Assembly: GCF_025717515.1 (NCBI RefSeq)
Contig: NZ_JAJIRN010000006.1
Location: 124,001-188,000, forward strand
DNA: 64,000 bases
From: Roseateles oligotrophus
GTDB taxonomy: Bacteria; Pseudomonadota; Gammaproteobacteria; Burkholderiales; Burkholderiaceae_C
Direction: 5' to 3'
The position numbers and the translations under genes were made by a program. Shown in pieces: positions 36,167 through 45,451 of the stretch (position 1 is the stretch's first letter; each line of letters starts with the position of its first letter). The notes beneath the pieces are model-generated. The model did not search any database. It had not been told where the DNA came from and saw only the letters and a list, made by a program, of their open reading frames with translations.

Positions 36167-37855
36167 TTAGTCGTTCGCGTAAATATCCACGTCCTTGGTC
36201 TCACGCACGAACAGCAGGCCGATCACCAGCGTCATTGCGGCGACGCCGATCGGGTACCACAGACCGTGATAGATGTTGCCGTTCTGCGCCACCATCGCGA
36301 AGGTGATGGAAGGCAGCAGTCCACCGAACCAGCCGTTGCCAATGTGATAAGGCAGGCTCATCGAGGTGTAACGAATGCGGGTCGGGAACAACTCCACCAA
36401 CATCGCGGCGATCGGGCCGTAGACCATGGTCACGTACAAGACCAGCACGAACAGGATCGCCACCACCAGCGGCTGGTTGATCTTGGCGGGGTCGGCCTTG
36501 GCGGGGTAGCCGGCGGCCTTCATCGCTTCGCTCAATTCCTTCTTGAAGGCGGCGATGCCCTTGGCACTGGCTTCGTCAAACTTGTGCCCACCGGCCATCA
36601 CCGTAGCGTTCAGACCATTGATGGCCTTGTCGCCGACCTTGACCAGGGCCACCGATCCGGCTGGGCCGGCAATGGTTTCGTAGCTGGCCGAAGATTGAGC
36701 CAGCGCACGCTTGGCGATGTCGCAGCTGCTGGTGAAGTCGACTTCACGAGCAATCGGGCTGCCCTGGAAGGAGCAAGTGGCCATGTCGACCGTCAGCGTG
36801 ATCTGGGCGCTAGCTTGCGCCTTGGCCAGGTCAGGGTTGGCGGCATTGGTCAGCGCCTTGAACAGCGGGAAGTAAGTAACGATGGCGAGCAGCAGGCCGG
36901 CCATGATGATGGGCTTGCGGCCGATCTTGTCCGACAAGGTGCCGAAGATCACGAAGAACGGTGTGCCCAAGAGCAGCGAAACCGCCACCATGATGTTGGC
37001 CGTGGACATTTCCACTTTCAAGACGCTGGTCAGGAAGAACAACGCATAGAACTGGCCCGAGTACCAAACCACGCCCTGGCCGGCAACCAGACCGAACAGC
37101 GCCAGCATGACAATTTTGAGGTTCTTCCACTGACCGAAGGATTCCGACAGCGGCGCCTTGGAGGTCTTGCCCTCGGACTTCATCTTCTGGAAAGCAGGGC
37201 TTTCGTTCATCGACAAGCGGATCCAGACGCTGACGGCCAGCAACAAGATCGACACGATGAAAGGCACGCGCCAGCCCCAGTCACCGAAGGCGGTCTCGCC
37301 GATCAGCGTGCGGGTACCCAGAATCACCATCAGCGACAGGAACAAGCCCAGCGTTGCGGTGGTTTGGATCCAGGAGGTGTAAGCACCACGTTTACCATGT
37401 GGCGCATGTTCGGCCACATAGGTTGCGGCACCGCCGTACTCACCACCCAGAGCCAAGCCTTGCAGCATGCGCAGGCCGATCAAGATGACCGGAGCGGCGA
37501 CGCCGATGGTGGCGTAATTGGGCAGCACGCCGACGATGAAGGTCGACAAGCCCATGATCAGAATCGTCACCAAGAAGGTGTACTTGCGACCGATCATGTC
37601 GCCCAGACGGCCGAACACCAAAGCGCCGAAGGGGCGCACGATGAAGCCGGCGGCAAAGGCCAGCAAGGACGCGATGAACGCCGCTTGCGGGTCAAGCCCC
37701 GAGAAGAATTGCTTGGCGATAATTGGCGCCAAAGAACCGTAGAGGTAAAAGTCGTACCACTCGAACACGGTGCCCAGCGAGGAGGCGAAGATGACCTTCT
37801 TCTCTTCACCCGTCATTGGCGTGTTGCTCGTGGAGACTGCTGTTGCAGTTGCCAT
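36167..37855 (-). CDS. MHS-family (metabolite:H+ symporter) MFS transporter
   Basis: A 562-residue proton symporter related to the proline/betaine/dicarboxylate MHS group: FEWYDFYLYG, IVRPFGALVFGRLGDMIGRK and GLALGGEYGGAATYVAEH. After TM9 (about 315-335) there is a hydrophilic insert of about 125 residues (335-460) with Cys361 and Cys378, predicted to face the periplasm. The ATG at 37855 starts MATATAVSTSN. The substrate is not inferable. A terminator follows. Confidence 0.85.
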   Translation of the reverse strand: MATATAVSTSNTPMTGEEKKVIFASSLGTVFEWYDFYLYGSLAPIIAKQFFSGLDPQAAFIASLLAFAAGFIVRPFGALVFGRLGDMIGRKYTFLVTILIMGLSTFIVGVLPNYATIGVAAPVILIGLRMLQGLALGGEYGGAATYVAEHAPHGKRGAYTSWIQTTATLGLFLSLMVILGTRTLIGETAFGDWGWRVPFIVSILLLAVSVWIRLSMNESPAFQKMKSEGKTSKAPLSESFGQWKNLKIVMLALFGLVAGQGVVWYSGQFYALFFLTSVLKVEMSTANIMVAVSLLLGTPFFVIFGTLSDKIGRKPIIMAGLLLAIVTYFPLFKALTNAANPDLAKAQASAQITLTVDMATCSFQGSPIAREVDFTSSCDIAKRALAQSSASYETIAGPAGSVALVKVGDKAINGLNATVMAGGHKFDEASAKGIAAFKKELSEAMKAAGYPAKADPAKINQPLVVAILFVLVLYVTMVYGPIAAMLVELFPTRIRYTSMSLPYHIGNGWFGGLLPSITFAMVAQNGNIYHGLWYPIGVAAMTLVIGLLFVRETKDVDIYAND

Positions 37856-38007
37856 GGTGGATGTCTCCAAATTGTTGCCTGAGAACCACCGACCGGCAGC
37901 TCTTGGTGCAACTATGGAAGCGCCCTCTGACCCCACTCTGACGCCGCGCTGAACGTTCGCTTACAAAATCCGCTGAAACCCTTGCCTATGATTTCATGAT
38001 GCAAAAT

Positions 38008-38021
38008 TTAATCCAGATCAA
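38008..38021. promoter_or_regulatory. Weak FNR-like box upstream of the MFS gene
   Basis: TTAATCCAGATCAA differs from TTGAT-N4-ATCAA at one fixed base. It lies 160 bases before the MFS start and 16 bases after the DsbA-like stop. The distance is long, so it may be chance. Confidence 0.25.
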
Positions 38022-38037
38022 GGGTAAGTCCCGGGGG

Positions 38038-38688
38038 TCAATGGCTGGCGCGCCGCACGCCGGGCCTTGGTCTGGCGGCCGCCTCCCAGGCACCCTGCTC
38101 AAACCAGGGGTCACCGCGCAAATAAGCCGCTAGCATTTCGAGTGAATCAAGGCCCCAAAAAAGACGACCATCCACCTCAATCGTCGGCACGCCGAAGACG
38201 CCCAGTTCCAGCGCTTGTTCGGTCGCACCGCGCAAGGCCTCCTTGATCTCCTCGCTGGCGACATCGCGCACCGGGGTCAGGTCTTGCGTCAGCTGAGCCA
38301 GGCGCTCCGGCTGATTGGCATCGGCGCCCTCGCCGCGCCAGACATGGCGGAGGATCTTCTCGACCTGCAGGCGATTCGGCGTGCCACCGGCGGGCGCACA
38401 GGCCCAGGCCAGGCGCAGCAGCGGCAAGGGGTTGAACGGGTGCTGCGCCGGCACTTGCAAAGGAATATTCAGCTGGTGCGCGGCCCAAGCCACTTGGCGG
38501 AAGGTCCACTGACGCTTGGGTTCGATCTCGGCCGGGCCTTTTTGGCCCAAGGCATGCAGCAGGGCCGCGAACAGAATCGGCCGGTACTCGACGCTGTAGC
38601 TGATGCCGCTCAAGGCTTCGGGTAGACGCTCGAAGGCCAGCGCCGCGTAGGGCGAGATCGGGTCGAAATAAAAACGCAATTGCTTCAT
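38038..38688 (-). CDS. DsbA-family/2-hydroxychromene-2-carboxylate isomerase-like protein
   Basis: A 216-residue thioredoxin-fold protein of the HCCA isomerase (kappa GST-like) type. The active region reads FYFDPISPYAALAFERL with Ser12 in the catalytic position and no CxxC, and the end GVFGVPTIEVDGRLFWGLDSLEML matches the family. It likely uses glutathione; the substrate is not clear since no naphthalene genes are nearby. ATG 38688 starts MKQLRFYFDP. Confidence 0.85.
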   Translation of the reverse strand: MKQLRFYFDPISPYAALAFERLPEALSGISYSVEYRPILFAALLHALGQKGPAEIEPKRQWTFRQVAWAAHQLNIPLQVPAQHPFNPLPLLRLAWACAPAGGTPNRLQVEKILRHVWRGEGADANQPERLAQLTQDLTPVRDVASEEIKEALRGATEQALELGVFGVPTIEVDGRLFWGLDSLEMLAAYLRGDPWFEQGAWEAAARPRPGVRRASH

Positions 38689-38704
38689 GGTGGGGCTTGG
38701 CCTT

Positions 38705-38938
38705 TCAAGGCTCGTGGGTTTGTTCGGCGGCGCTGAAAATGCCAAGGTCGAGCAAGTGCTCGCGGCGCGGCGGCAAGCGGCTCAAAATCTCCAAGCGGGC
38801 AGCGTCGTCGGACTTGGACCAGACAGTGATTTCAGGAATCGTGCGCGCGCAACCCTCGCAATAACCGGTCGGCTGATGGATCTTGCAGACATTGGTGCAA
38901 GGTGATTTGACCGCAGGGGCGCTGACAAGGGTCGTCAT
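38705..38938 (-). CDS. DUF1289 domain protein
   Basis: A 77-residue protein with the DUF1289 cysteine set: CTNVCKIHQPTGYCEGCARTI, which could bind zinc or an iron-sulfur cluster. The longer frame upstream is not conserved-looking. ATG 38938 overlaps the ybaK stop (ATGA), so the pair is probably coupled. The family function is unknown. Confidence 0.85.
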   Translation of the reverse strand: MTTLVSAPAVKSPCTNVCKIHQPTGYCEGCARTIPEITVWSKSDDAARLEILSRLPPRREHLLDLGIFSAAEQTHEP

Positions 38939-39447
38939 GCTTGCACCACGTCGATCACCGGCGCGCCGGTCAGCGCGGTCAACTCGGCCGGCGACATCTT
39001 GAACACGCCATTGGGGTGGCCCGCTGCGGCCCAAATCACCTCGAAGCGAAACAGCTCCTGGTCGATAAAGAGCAAGGGCTGCGGCGCATCAGCGGCCGGC
39101 AAAAACCCCAAGGGCGAGACGCCGCCGATCGAAAAACCGGTGCGCGCCTTGACGTAGTCCGCGTCGGCGCGGCCCAGCGGGCCGGCATGCGGGACGAGCT
39201 TCTTCTCGTCCACGCGTTTGTCACCCGAGGCGATCACCAGCACGGCGGCCTCGTCCGACTTGCGTTTGAAAACCACCGATTTGGCGATCTGCCCCAGGCT
39301 CACGCCCAAGGCATCGGCCGCCTCCTGCGAGGTGCGTGCGGCCACCTCCAACCATTCCGGTGCGTGGGCATGGCAGGCCTCGGCCAGCGCCGCTTGTACG
39401 CGAATAAAGCCGTCCGGGCGTTCGCTGCTGTTTTGAATTTCACTCAT
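38935..39447 (-). CDS. YbaK/EbsC family aminoacyl-tRNA deacylase
   Basis: A 170-residue protein of the YbaK/ProX family that hydrolyses mischarged tRNA. Conserved parts are LGVSLGQIAKSVVFKRKSDEAAVLVIASGDKRVD and KARTGFSIGGVSPLGF. The catalytic Lys is expected in IAKSVVF. Its stop overlaps the DUF1289 start by 4 bases. Just upstream lies a phnX remnant. Confidence 0.88.
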   Translation of the reverse strand: MSEIQNSSERPDGFIRVQAALAEACHAHAPEWLEVAARTSQEAADALGVSLGQIAKSVVFKRKSDEAAVLVIASGDKRVDEKKLVPHAGPLGRADADYVKARTGFSIGGVSPLGFLPAADAPQPLLFIDQELFRFEVIWAAAGHPNGVFKMSPAELTALTGAPVIDVVQA

Positions 39448-39695
39448 GTCGCCATTGTCTCAGGCCGGCAGGTGCCCTTGCCCAGGCAGGCCTTTCACCC
39501 TCGGCAATGCTTTGCTCAATTTCGTCGATCAGCGGCAGCAGGTCGGCCACACCGTCGATGACTAAATGCGCGCCATCGTCAAGCAATTGGCACGTGGCCT
39601 ACTTGCAAGCCCGGCACGGTGTCATCCACCTGAGCCACCTCGACCGGAATCGGACAAGTTGCGCGCCATCATCAGGGGACCAGGGCTTGTGGTGG
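39440..39695 (-). pseudogene. Phosphonoacetaldehyde hydrolase (phnX) C-terminal remnant
   Basis: Three minus-strand frames chain into the end of a HAD-type phosphonatase. About 39646-39692 reads PGPLMMARNLSDSG, 39592-39650 reads PVEVAQVDDTVPGLQVG, and 39440-39589 reads LLDDGAHLVIDGVADL then LPLIDEIEQSIAEGERP. The VDDT and GAHLVID-ADLLP-IDEIE blocks fit PhnX. The frameshifts and the missing N-terminus and middle make it dead. The final frame runs into the ybaK start. Confidence 0.55.
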
Positions 39696-39904
39696 CGCAC
39701 CGGGACCTGCGCTGCGGGTCTGCGAACACCTCTAGGGCCTGAAAGGTCGATGCGCGTCGCGTCTGATCGAGCCGTTCTTGATCGAAGGCGAGTCGGCAAA
39801 TTAAGCCGGATCAGGAACTGAGCGCAAAAACATCGGGATTTGGAGGATGTCAAAGCTCGCCGGCCTGCATACTATGGGCTCTCAGTTCCTGAATGGAGTG
39901 CTCA

Positions 39905-40471
39905 ATGCCCAATCTGATTGCCGAACAATTGACCGGCCTGCTGGATCGCCAAGCCCTGCAGAGCCTGATGGAGCAGGCGGCCACCGCGGCGCGAGCGAGC
40001 GCGCAGCCACTGGCCGTGCTAACGCTGGATCTCGACCACTTCAAGGCCTATCTGGAAGACCAAGGCCATGCACAAGCCCAAACCGTGCTGACACGGGCGG
40101 CCAATCTATTGACTTCGCTGCTGCCTGCCGGCGCCAGCCTCGCCCATTTGGGTGGCGATGAATTCGTGATGCTGCTGCCGGCCACCGACCTTGCCGCGGC
40201 TGTCGCCACCGCCGAGACGCTGCGTCTTGCCGTCGAGACAGAATTCGCAGCGCTTACCGGCCCGGCGCCCTTGACCGTGACGCTGGGTGCCGCCGCCAGC
40301 CCGACCGGGGCCGACTGGACCGCCCGCAGCCTGCTGGCCCTCGCAGATGCCCGCATGACCTTTGGCAAAAAACGCCTGTTGCCGCACCACAACCGGGTCT
40401 GGTCCGGCACCCTGCCCTCCGATTGGTACCCACGCTTTGATGTTCAGGCAGAGGTCTGGCCAAGCATTTGA
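39905..40471 (+). CDS. Small GGDEF-domain protein with altered substrate-binding residues
   Basis: A 188-residue protein that is almost only a GGDEF domain. The signature GGDEF is intact (83-87) and Asp42/Asp44 in LDLDHFK are kept. The guanine-contact positions differ: the usual N-D-x-x-G-H-x-x-G-D is L-E-D-Q-G-H-A-Q-A-Q (50-59). No sensory domain is attached. ATG 39905 is preceded by GGAG with a 7-base spacer, better than ATG 39893. It may be a catalytically altered or dead cyclase. Confidence 0.75.
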   Translation: MPNLIAEQLTGLLDRQALQSLMEQAATAARASAQPLAVLTLDLDHFKAYLEDQGHAQAQTVLTRAANLLTSLLPAGASLAHLGGDEFVMLLPATDLAAAVATAETLRLAVETEFAALTGPAPLTVTLGAAASPTGADWTARSLLALADARMTFGKKRLLPHHNRVWSGTLPSDWYPRFDVQAEVWPSI

Positions 40472-40921
40472 TTGCTCGCCTCTGACGGGGCTTCGGCAAA
40501 GGGGGCCGCAATGTTGGCTGCGGCCCTGCCATCCCACCCGGCATGCGGTTTCGCTCCGGGCGATTCGGAGCGCTGAGCTCTTGAGGGTTTGTGCAAACCC
40601 TGTCGATCAAGGCAAGAACTGATCGGCACGGCCTTGATGCCCGCGCCGCCCAGGCGCCCGCCAAGGCCCAGGCATGATCCTGGCCCTGCATCAACAAAAG
40701 GCCGTGCAGTTTGCCCAATGAGGCCGGCTTTTCTTTGACTCAAACGCTGGCGTCACTTTTCAAGATTCGCTCGATCGTGCACGGCGCTGGCTGCGGGACT
40801 CGCACATCAGCACCAGCGGGACGATCTCTTTGACAGAATGCCCAAGCTTGCAAGGATCGAAGACGGTCTTGCCGAGCTCGTTCGCGAGGGGTCGAGCGCG
40901 CGAACGATGCCTTGCGGCCTT
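40472..40921. other. Intergenic region with one GC-rich hairpin
   Basis: 450 bases between the GGDEF gene and ackA. A perfect hairpin GGGCCGCA/TGCGGCCC (40503-40526) lies 32 bases after the GGDEF stop but lacks a T-run, so terminator function is uncertain. Nothing else in the region is recognisable. Confidence 0.5.
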
Positions 40922-42103
40922 CTATTCAGCCAGCAGCCGCCGGGTATGGCGGGCAATCATCAATTCCTCATCGGTCGGAATTTTCCAGGCCGACAGCTTG
41001 CTGGCCGGTGCGCTGATCCTCGCGAGCCCGCTCTGATTGGCCGACTCATTCAGCTCAAGACCTAACCAGGCCACCGCACGGCACACGCGCGCACGAATTT
41101 CGGCGCTGTTCTCACCGATACCGCCGGTGAACACGAGCGCGTCCAGCCCGCCCAAGGCGGCGGCCAGCGAGCCCAACTCACGCACGATGCGGTAGACATA
41201 CAGGTCCACCGCCAGCTTGGCGCGCGGCTCCTCACTCGCCAGCAGCGTGCGCATATCGCTGGACAGGCCGGACACGCCCAACAAGCCCGACTGCTTGTAG
41301 AGCAGATCCTCGATCGCCCGCGCGTCCAGGCCATGTTGGTCGATCAGATAGAGGATGACACCCGGGTCCAAGGCGCCGCAGCGCGTGCCCATCGGCAGGC
41401 CGTCCAGCGCGGTGAAACCCATGGTGCTAGCAACACTGTTGCCGCCGGAGATCGCGCACATGCTGGCGCCATTGCCGAGATGCAAGACTACGCAGCGGCC
41501 CTGCGCGGCGGCCGGGTCGAGTGCCGGCAACGCCGACGCGATGTATTCGTAGGACAGGCCATGAAAGCCATAACGCCGCACGCCCTCGTCATGCAAATCC
41601 TTGGGCAAGGCGAACATCTGCGCCAACTCGGGCTGCGTGCGATGGAAGGCGGTATCGAAACAAGCCACCTGAGGCAAATCGGGCAGGCGATCAAGCAGAA
41701 GGCGAATCGGTTTGAGGTTGTGCGGCTGGTGCAGCGGTGCCAGCGGGTTGAGCTTTTCAAGCCTCTCGACCGTCTCGGCGTTCAGGCGCAGCGGTGCGGC
41801 GAAATCAAGCCCACCGTGCACGACCCGGTGGCCCACGGCGACCAAGCTGTGCTGCCCGAGTTCTTCACGCAAAAAGTCGGCCAGGTAGGCGATGGCGCCA
41901 TCATGTCCAAGCGGTAGCCCCTGCGGCCAATCGTTTTCGCGCATCAACAGGCCTTGCGCCTGCTTGGCCTTGAAGCGAGTCGAGGTGTAGAGCCCCTCCA
42001 GTTGGCCACCAAGAAAGAACTCCAAGGACTCGCCTTGCTCAAGAAAGAGCGAGAACTTGATGCTGGATGAGCCGGCATTGAGGACCAGAATGGCCCGGCT
42101 CAT
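40922..42103 (-). CDS. ackA: Acetate kinase
   Basis: A 393-residue acetate/propionate kinase that converts acyl phosphate and ADP to acid and ATP. Typical motifs are NAGSSSIKFSLF (residues 9-20), GHRVVHGG, FDTAFH, HLGNGAS, MGTRCGALDPGV and FTGGIGENS. ATG 42103 overlaps the phosphotransacetylase stop (ATGA). It is the last gene of the DUF3141-pta-ackA operon. Confidence 0.93.
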   Translation of the reverse strand: MSRAILVLNAGSSSIKFSLFLEQGESLEFFLGGQLEGLYTSTRFKAKQAQGLLMRENDWPQGLPLGHDGAIAYLADFLREELGQHSLVAVGHRVVHGGLDFAAPLRLNAETVERLEKLNPLAPLHQPHNLKPIRLLLDRLPDLPQVACFDTAFHRTQPELAQMFALPKDLHDEGVRRYGFHGLSYEYIASALPALDPAAAQGRCVVLHLGNGASMCAISGGNSVASTMGFTALDGLPMGTRCGALDPGVILYLIDQHGLDARAIEDLLYKQSGLLGVSGLSSDMRTLLASEEPRAKLAVDLYVYRIVRELGSLAAALGGLDALVFTGGIGENSAEIRARVCRAVAWLGLELNESANQSGLARISAPASKLSAWKIPTDEELMIARHTRRLLAE

Positions 42104-43044
42104 GGCGCCACTGCCTTGGCGGCGTTCACGCGCCTGGCTTGGGCGACCAGGACCCCGACCGCGCAGGAGGCCAATCGGGTTTGCAGCGAATCGGCCCGAC
42201 TGGTCAGGATGATGGGCACGCGCGCGCCCAACACGATGCCGGCGGCATCGGCTTCGGCCATAAAGCTCAGGCTCTTGGCCAGCATATTGCCGGCCTCCAG
42301 GTCGGGCACCACCAGGATGTCGGCGCAACCGGCCACCGGCGAGTTGATCTTCTTGATCTTGGCGGCACCCAGGTCGATCGCGTTGTCCAGCGCCAGCGGG
42401 CCATCGAGGATGCCGCCGGTAATCTGGCCGCGCTCCGCCATCTTGCACAAGGCGGCCGCCTCGATCGTTGACGGCACGGCCGGGTTGACGGTCTCCATGG
42501 CGGACAGGATCGCGACCTTGGGCTCTGCCATGCCAAGCGCATGGGCAAGGTCGATCGCGTTTTGGACGATGTGAACCTTGTCCTGCAGCGTCGGGAAGAT
42601 ATTCACCGCCGCATCGGTAATGATCAGCACCTTGTCGATCGCCGGCACGTCCATGACGAAGCAGTGGCTGACCCGCCGACCGGTGCGCAAACCGGTATCG
42701 CGTTTGACGACCGCGGCCATCAACTCATCGGTGTGCAGGCTGCCCTTCATCAGCATTTCGGCCTTGCCTTCGCGGGCGAGGCGAACGGCGATCTCGGCCG
42801 AGCCCACGCTATGCGGTGCATCAAACAATTGACAGCCGGAAATATCGAGATCGAACTGCGCTGCGAGAGCCTCGATGCGCCGCTTGGGGCCGACCAGAAT
42901 GGGTTTGAGCAAACCCATCTCGGCGGCCTGCAAGGCGCCACGCAAGGAACTCTCATCGCAGGGATGCGCCACCGCGCAGGCGACCGGCGCCAACTCCTTG
43001 CAGTGCGCAATCAGGCGATCGTATTTTTCGTGTTTGCGTTCCAT
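42100..43044 (-). CDS. pta: Phosphate acetyl/butyryltransferase
   Basis: A 314-residue PTA_PTB enzyme (acyl-CoA plus phosphate to acyl phosphate). Marks are LKPILVGPKRRIEALA, TDAAVNIFPTLQDKVHIVQNA, AVPSTIEAAALCKMAERGQI and ADILVVPDLEAGNMLAKSL. The short single-domain form and sequence are close to the butyryl/acetyl group, so longer acyl chains are possible. ATG 43044 follows 10 bases after the DUF3141 gene. Confidence 0.9.
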   Translation of the reverse strand: MERKHEKYDRLIAHCKELAPVACAVAHPCDESSLRGALQAAEMGLLKPILVGPKRRIEALAAQFDLDISGCQLFDAPHSVGSAEIAVRLAREGKAEMLMKGSLHTDELMAAVVKRDTGLRTGRRVSHCFVMDVPAIDKVLIITDAAVNIFPTLQDKVHIVQNAIDLAHALGMAEPKVAILSAMETVNPAVPSTIEAAALCKMAERGQITGGILDGPLALDNAIDLGAAKIKKINSPVAGCADILVVPDLEAGNMLAKSLSFMAEADAAGIVLGARVPIILTSRADSLQTRLASCAVGVLVAQARRVNAAKAVAP

Positions 43045-43054
43045 GCTCTTCCTT

Positions 43055-45397
43055 TTAGGGCTTGCTTGCCTTGACGGCATTGGCCTTGGCTGGCGCCTTG
43101 CGGGCCGCCTTGGTTGCCGCCTTGGTTGCCGCCTTGGTTGCCGGTTTTGGCGCCGGTTTAGTTGCCGGTTTTGGCGCAGTTACTGGCTGCTCAAGGGCAA
43201 GCACCTGATCGACCTCAAACAGCTGCTCAATCTGCGCCAAGCGCTGCGCCCGTTCGCCGCTCACCGTGCCGGTCGCCTGAAGAATTCGGCGGATCGCCTC
43301 CAACACCAGGGCACGGCTGCTGGCATCGGCAGGCAACATCTGCGGAATCGCCGCGAGCGCCCCCTCGGTATCGAGCTTCAGGCTGAAGTACTGCTCGCGC
43401 AGGGTCTGCTTGAATTCCTGCAGCGGCATGGCGTAATTTTTGGAACGGATCTCGCGCAACTCCTTGAAGTTGCGCTCATCGACGCCCTCCCCGCCCATGC
43501 CGATATAGACCAGCGCACGAATGGCCGCCTCGCGCGCGCCGCCCTCGGCGATGCCGGCCTTGAGCTCGGCAATGCGTCGCTCGATGGCCGCCCGGCGTTC
43601 GGCCTCGATCCCTGGGCCTCGGCGCGGCGCCTCGTCCGGCGCCCCCAAGCCGACCATGGCCTGCAGCAGCGGCGAGCTGTAGATCGCCAGAAAGGTTTTC
43701 TCCGTCATGCTGTCACGCATATCACGATAAGCGTCCAGCGCAGCCGTGATCTGCTGCGACGCCATCGCTTGCCACTGCAATAAGGGGTTATCTGGCGACA
43801 CCGGTTGGCGCTGCTCACGCACCTGCTCGGCAAGGCGGGCAATTTGCGGGGTCAGCGGATTACGCTCCGAGAAGATCTCAAACGGCAACTCGGCAGCTTT
43901 GAGTTGCCGCATCAACTCGACCGTCTGATCATTGACAAGCGACTTGACCAAGGGCTGAACCAGCGAACGATACAGGCCGAGGTTGATCTCCGACACCCGC
44001 CGGGCGGCGGCAAAGCGTCGCTCGTTCTCCAGGCTGGGAGCCACGATGGTCCGAATATCACTCAAGCTGCGCGGCTCGAAGCGCACGATCCACTCGTCGT
44101 TGATGTCGCCTTGATTGACGGTATCGGCCGTCTTGGGCGAGATCACCGCCTCGTACAAACCGGGCGGCAAGACATCGATCAGGTCGATATTGGACGCGAA
44201 TTCCTGATGCTCCTTCTTGGCCACGCCGGCCGAGACAAAGATGCCCAGATGGCCGACGGTTTCATGGATCGTGTAGATGATGGTCTGGCCGCAAGCGAGT
44301 AACTCGTTGTCGGAGGCATAGAGATCAACGATCCAACCGAGCGCCTGCTGCGGCGGCGTGATGTTGTCGCCTTTGGAGCAAAAGCAGACGATGGGCGAGC
44401 GGATATTGCGCAGATCGATCCGCTCCCCCGCCTTGGTCAGGATCTCGCCGGTGGCGAGGCGGTTGCCTATGAAGAGCTCATCAACAATCCATTGGATCTC
44501 TTCGGCGTTGAGCTTGACATGGCCGCCCCACCATTTTTCGAATTCGATGAAGCGCGGCCCCTCGGTATCAACCTTGGACCAGAGCGCGTAGTTCTTGCCC
44601 CACAAGGTGTTGGCGGGGTTTTGCTTCTCGAAATTCTCGACCAGATAGGCGCCGTCAAATTTGCCCTGGCCCATATCACCCGCTAACGCCGTCATCCAAC
44701 TGCCTCCGGCCAAGCCACCGGCGTAGCGCATTGGATTCTCACCCTCGACGCCGGCCCAATAGGACAGCGGCGAGCCCGGAACGATGATGGGGCCGAACAA
44801 CTCGGGCCGCAGCGCCGCCAGCATCATCACCGCCCAGCCGGCCTGACAGTTGCCGATGACACAGGGCTTGCCTTCGGCTTGCGGATGCAGCGCGATCACC
44901 TTTTCCAGGAAGATCGCCTCGGCATACATGATGTCTTCGATGGTCTGGCCCGGCATCGGCTCGGGCGTGAAGCCGACGAAGTAGCAAGGATGGCCGGCCC
45001 GCATGGCCACACCAATTTCGCTGTCGGCCTTGAAACCGCCGATGCCAGGCCCATGACCGGCGCGCGGATCGACCACCACGAAGGGCCGCTTCAAGGGATC
45101 AATCGTCACACCGGGCGCTTCTTTGATGTGCACCAGCAAGTAATTGACCGGCTTCTCGAAGCGGCGGGCATCGAGTACCAGCTCGGCATCAAAACTCAGC
45201 ACATGCGGTACGTTCTTGCCCTTCTGATCGTAATACTGCTGGCTGCGCTGGCGCATCACGTCCCAGAACAGAACGTTGCGCTGCATCAGATCCACCATGT
45301 ACTCGCCGGCCGGGCCACAGGCTTGCAGGGCGCTCGTCATGCCGGCCATGGTGACCATCGCGGCCGCGGGAACTTGCTGATTCGGTACCGTTGACAT
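43055..45397 (-). CDS. DUF3141 protein, PHA-synthase-like alpha/beta hydrolase with Lys/Ala/Pro tail
   Basis: A 780-residue protein. The hydrolase core (about residues 60-390) has Cys184 in GNCQAG, Asp344 in KGDNITPP and His383 in GHLGIF, the Cys/Asp/His order seen in polyhydroxyalkanoate synthases. Residues 400-740 are helical with no recognised fold. The last 40 residues are Thr-Lys-Ala-Ala repeats resembling histone-H1-like or PhaF-type nucleoid-binding tails. It is first in an operon with pta and ackA. Enzymatic activity is not known; PHA or acyl-CoA chemistry is inferred. Confidence 0.75.
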   Translation of the reverse strand: MSTVPNQQVPAAAMVTMAGMTSALQACGPAGEYMVDLMQRNVLFWDVMRQRSQQYYDQKGKNVPHVLSFDAELVLDARRFEKPVNYLLVHIKEAPGVTIDPLKRPFVVVDPRAGHGPGIGGFKADSEIGVAMRAGHPCYFVGFTPEPMPGQTIEDIMYAEAIFLEKVIALHPQAEGKPCVIGNCQAGWAVMMLAALRPELFGPIIVPGSPLSYWAGVEGENPMRYAGGLAGGSWMTALAGDMGQGKFDGAYLVENFEKQNPANTLWGKNYALWSKVDTEGPRFIEFEKWWGGHVKLNAEEIQWIVDELFIGNRLATGEILTKAGERIDLRNIRSPIVCFCSKGDNITPPQQALGWIVDLYASDNELLACGQTIIYTIHETVGHLGIFVSAGVAKKEHQEFASNIDLIDVLPPGLYEAVISPKTADTVNQGDINDEWIVRFEPRSLSDIRTIVAPSLENERRFAAARRVSEINLGLYRSLVQPLVKSLVNDQTVELMRQLKAAELPFEIFSERNPLTPQIARLAEQVREQRQPVSPDNPLLQWQAMASQQITAALDAYRDMRDSMTEKTFLAIYSSPLLQAMVGLGAPDEAPRRGPGIEAERRAAIERRIAELKAGIAEGGAREAAIRALVYIGMGGEGVDERNFKELREIRSKNYAMPLQEFKQTLREQYFSLKLDTEGALAAIPQMLPADASSRALVLEAIRRILQATGTVSGERAQRLAQIEQLFEVDQVLALEQPVTAPKPATKPAPKPATKAATKAATKAARKAPAKANAVKASKP
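43104..43139 (-). repeat. Three perfect 12-bp repeats in the DUF3141 tail
   Basis: GCCGCCTTGGTT is repeated three times in tandem (43104-43139), encoding the Ala-Thr-Lys-Ala repeats of the C-terminal tail. A further degenerate GCCGGTTTTGGC pair follows to about 43176. Such repeats allow tail length to vary. Confidence 0.7.
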
Positions 45398-45451
45398 ATC
45401 GACCTACTCCATGGAACTGAAGTCAGCCTAGCACGGGGATGTGAATCATTT

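Noticed and set aside
36266-37882. 538-codon open frame opposite the MHS transporter
   Set aside because: Shadow of the real gene, which has clear MFS motifs and a terminator.
40503-40526. Hairpin after the GGDEF gene as a terminator
   Set aside because: The stem is perfect but no T-run follows, so I did not call it a terminator.
40838-41065. 75-codon frame that overlaps the end of ackA
   Set aside because: Its second half is the ackA end read backwards, and the first half has no family resemblance or ribosome-binding site.
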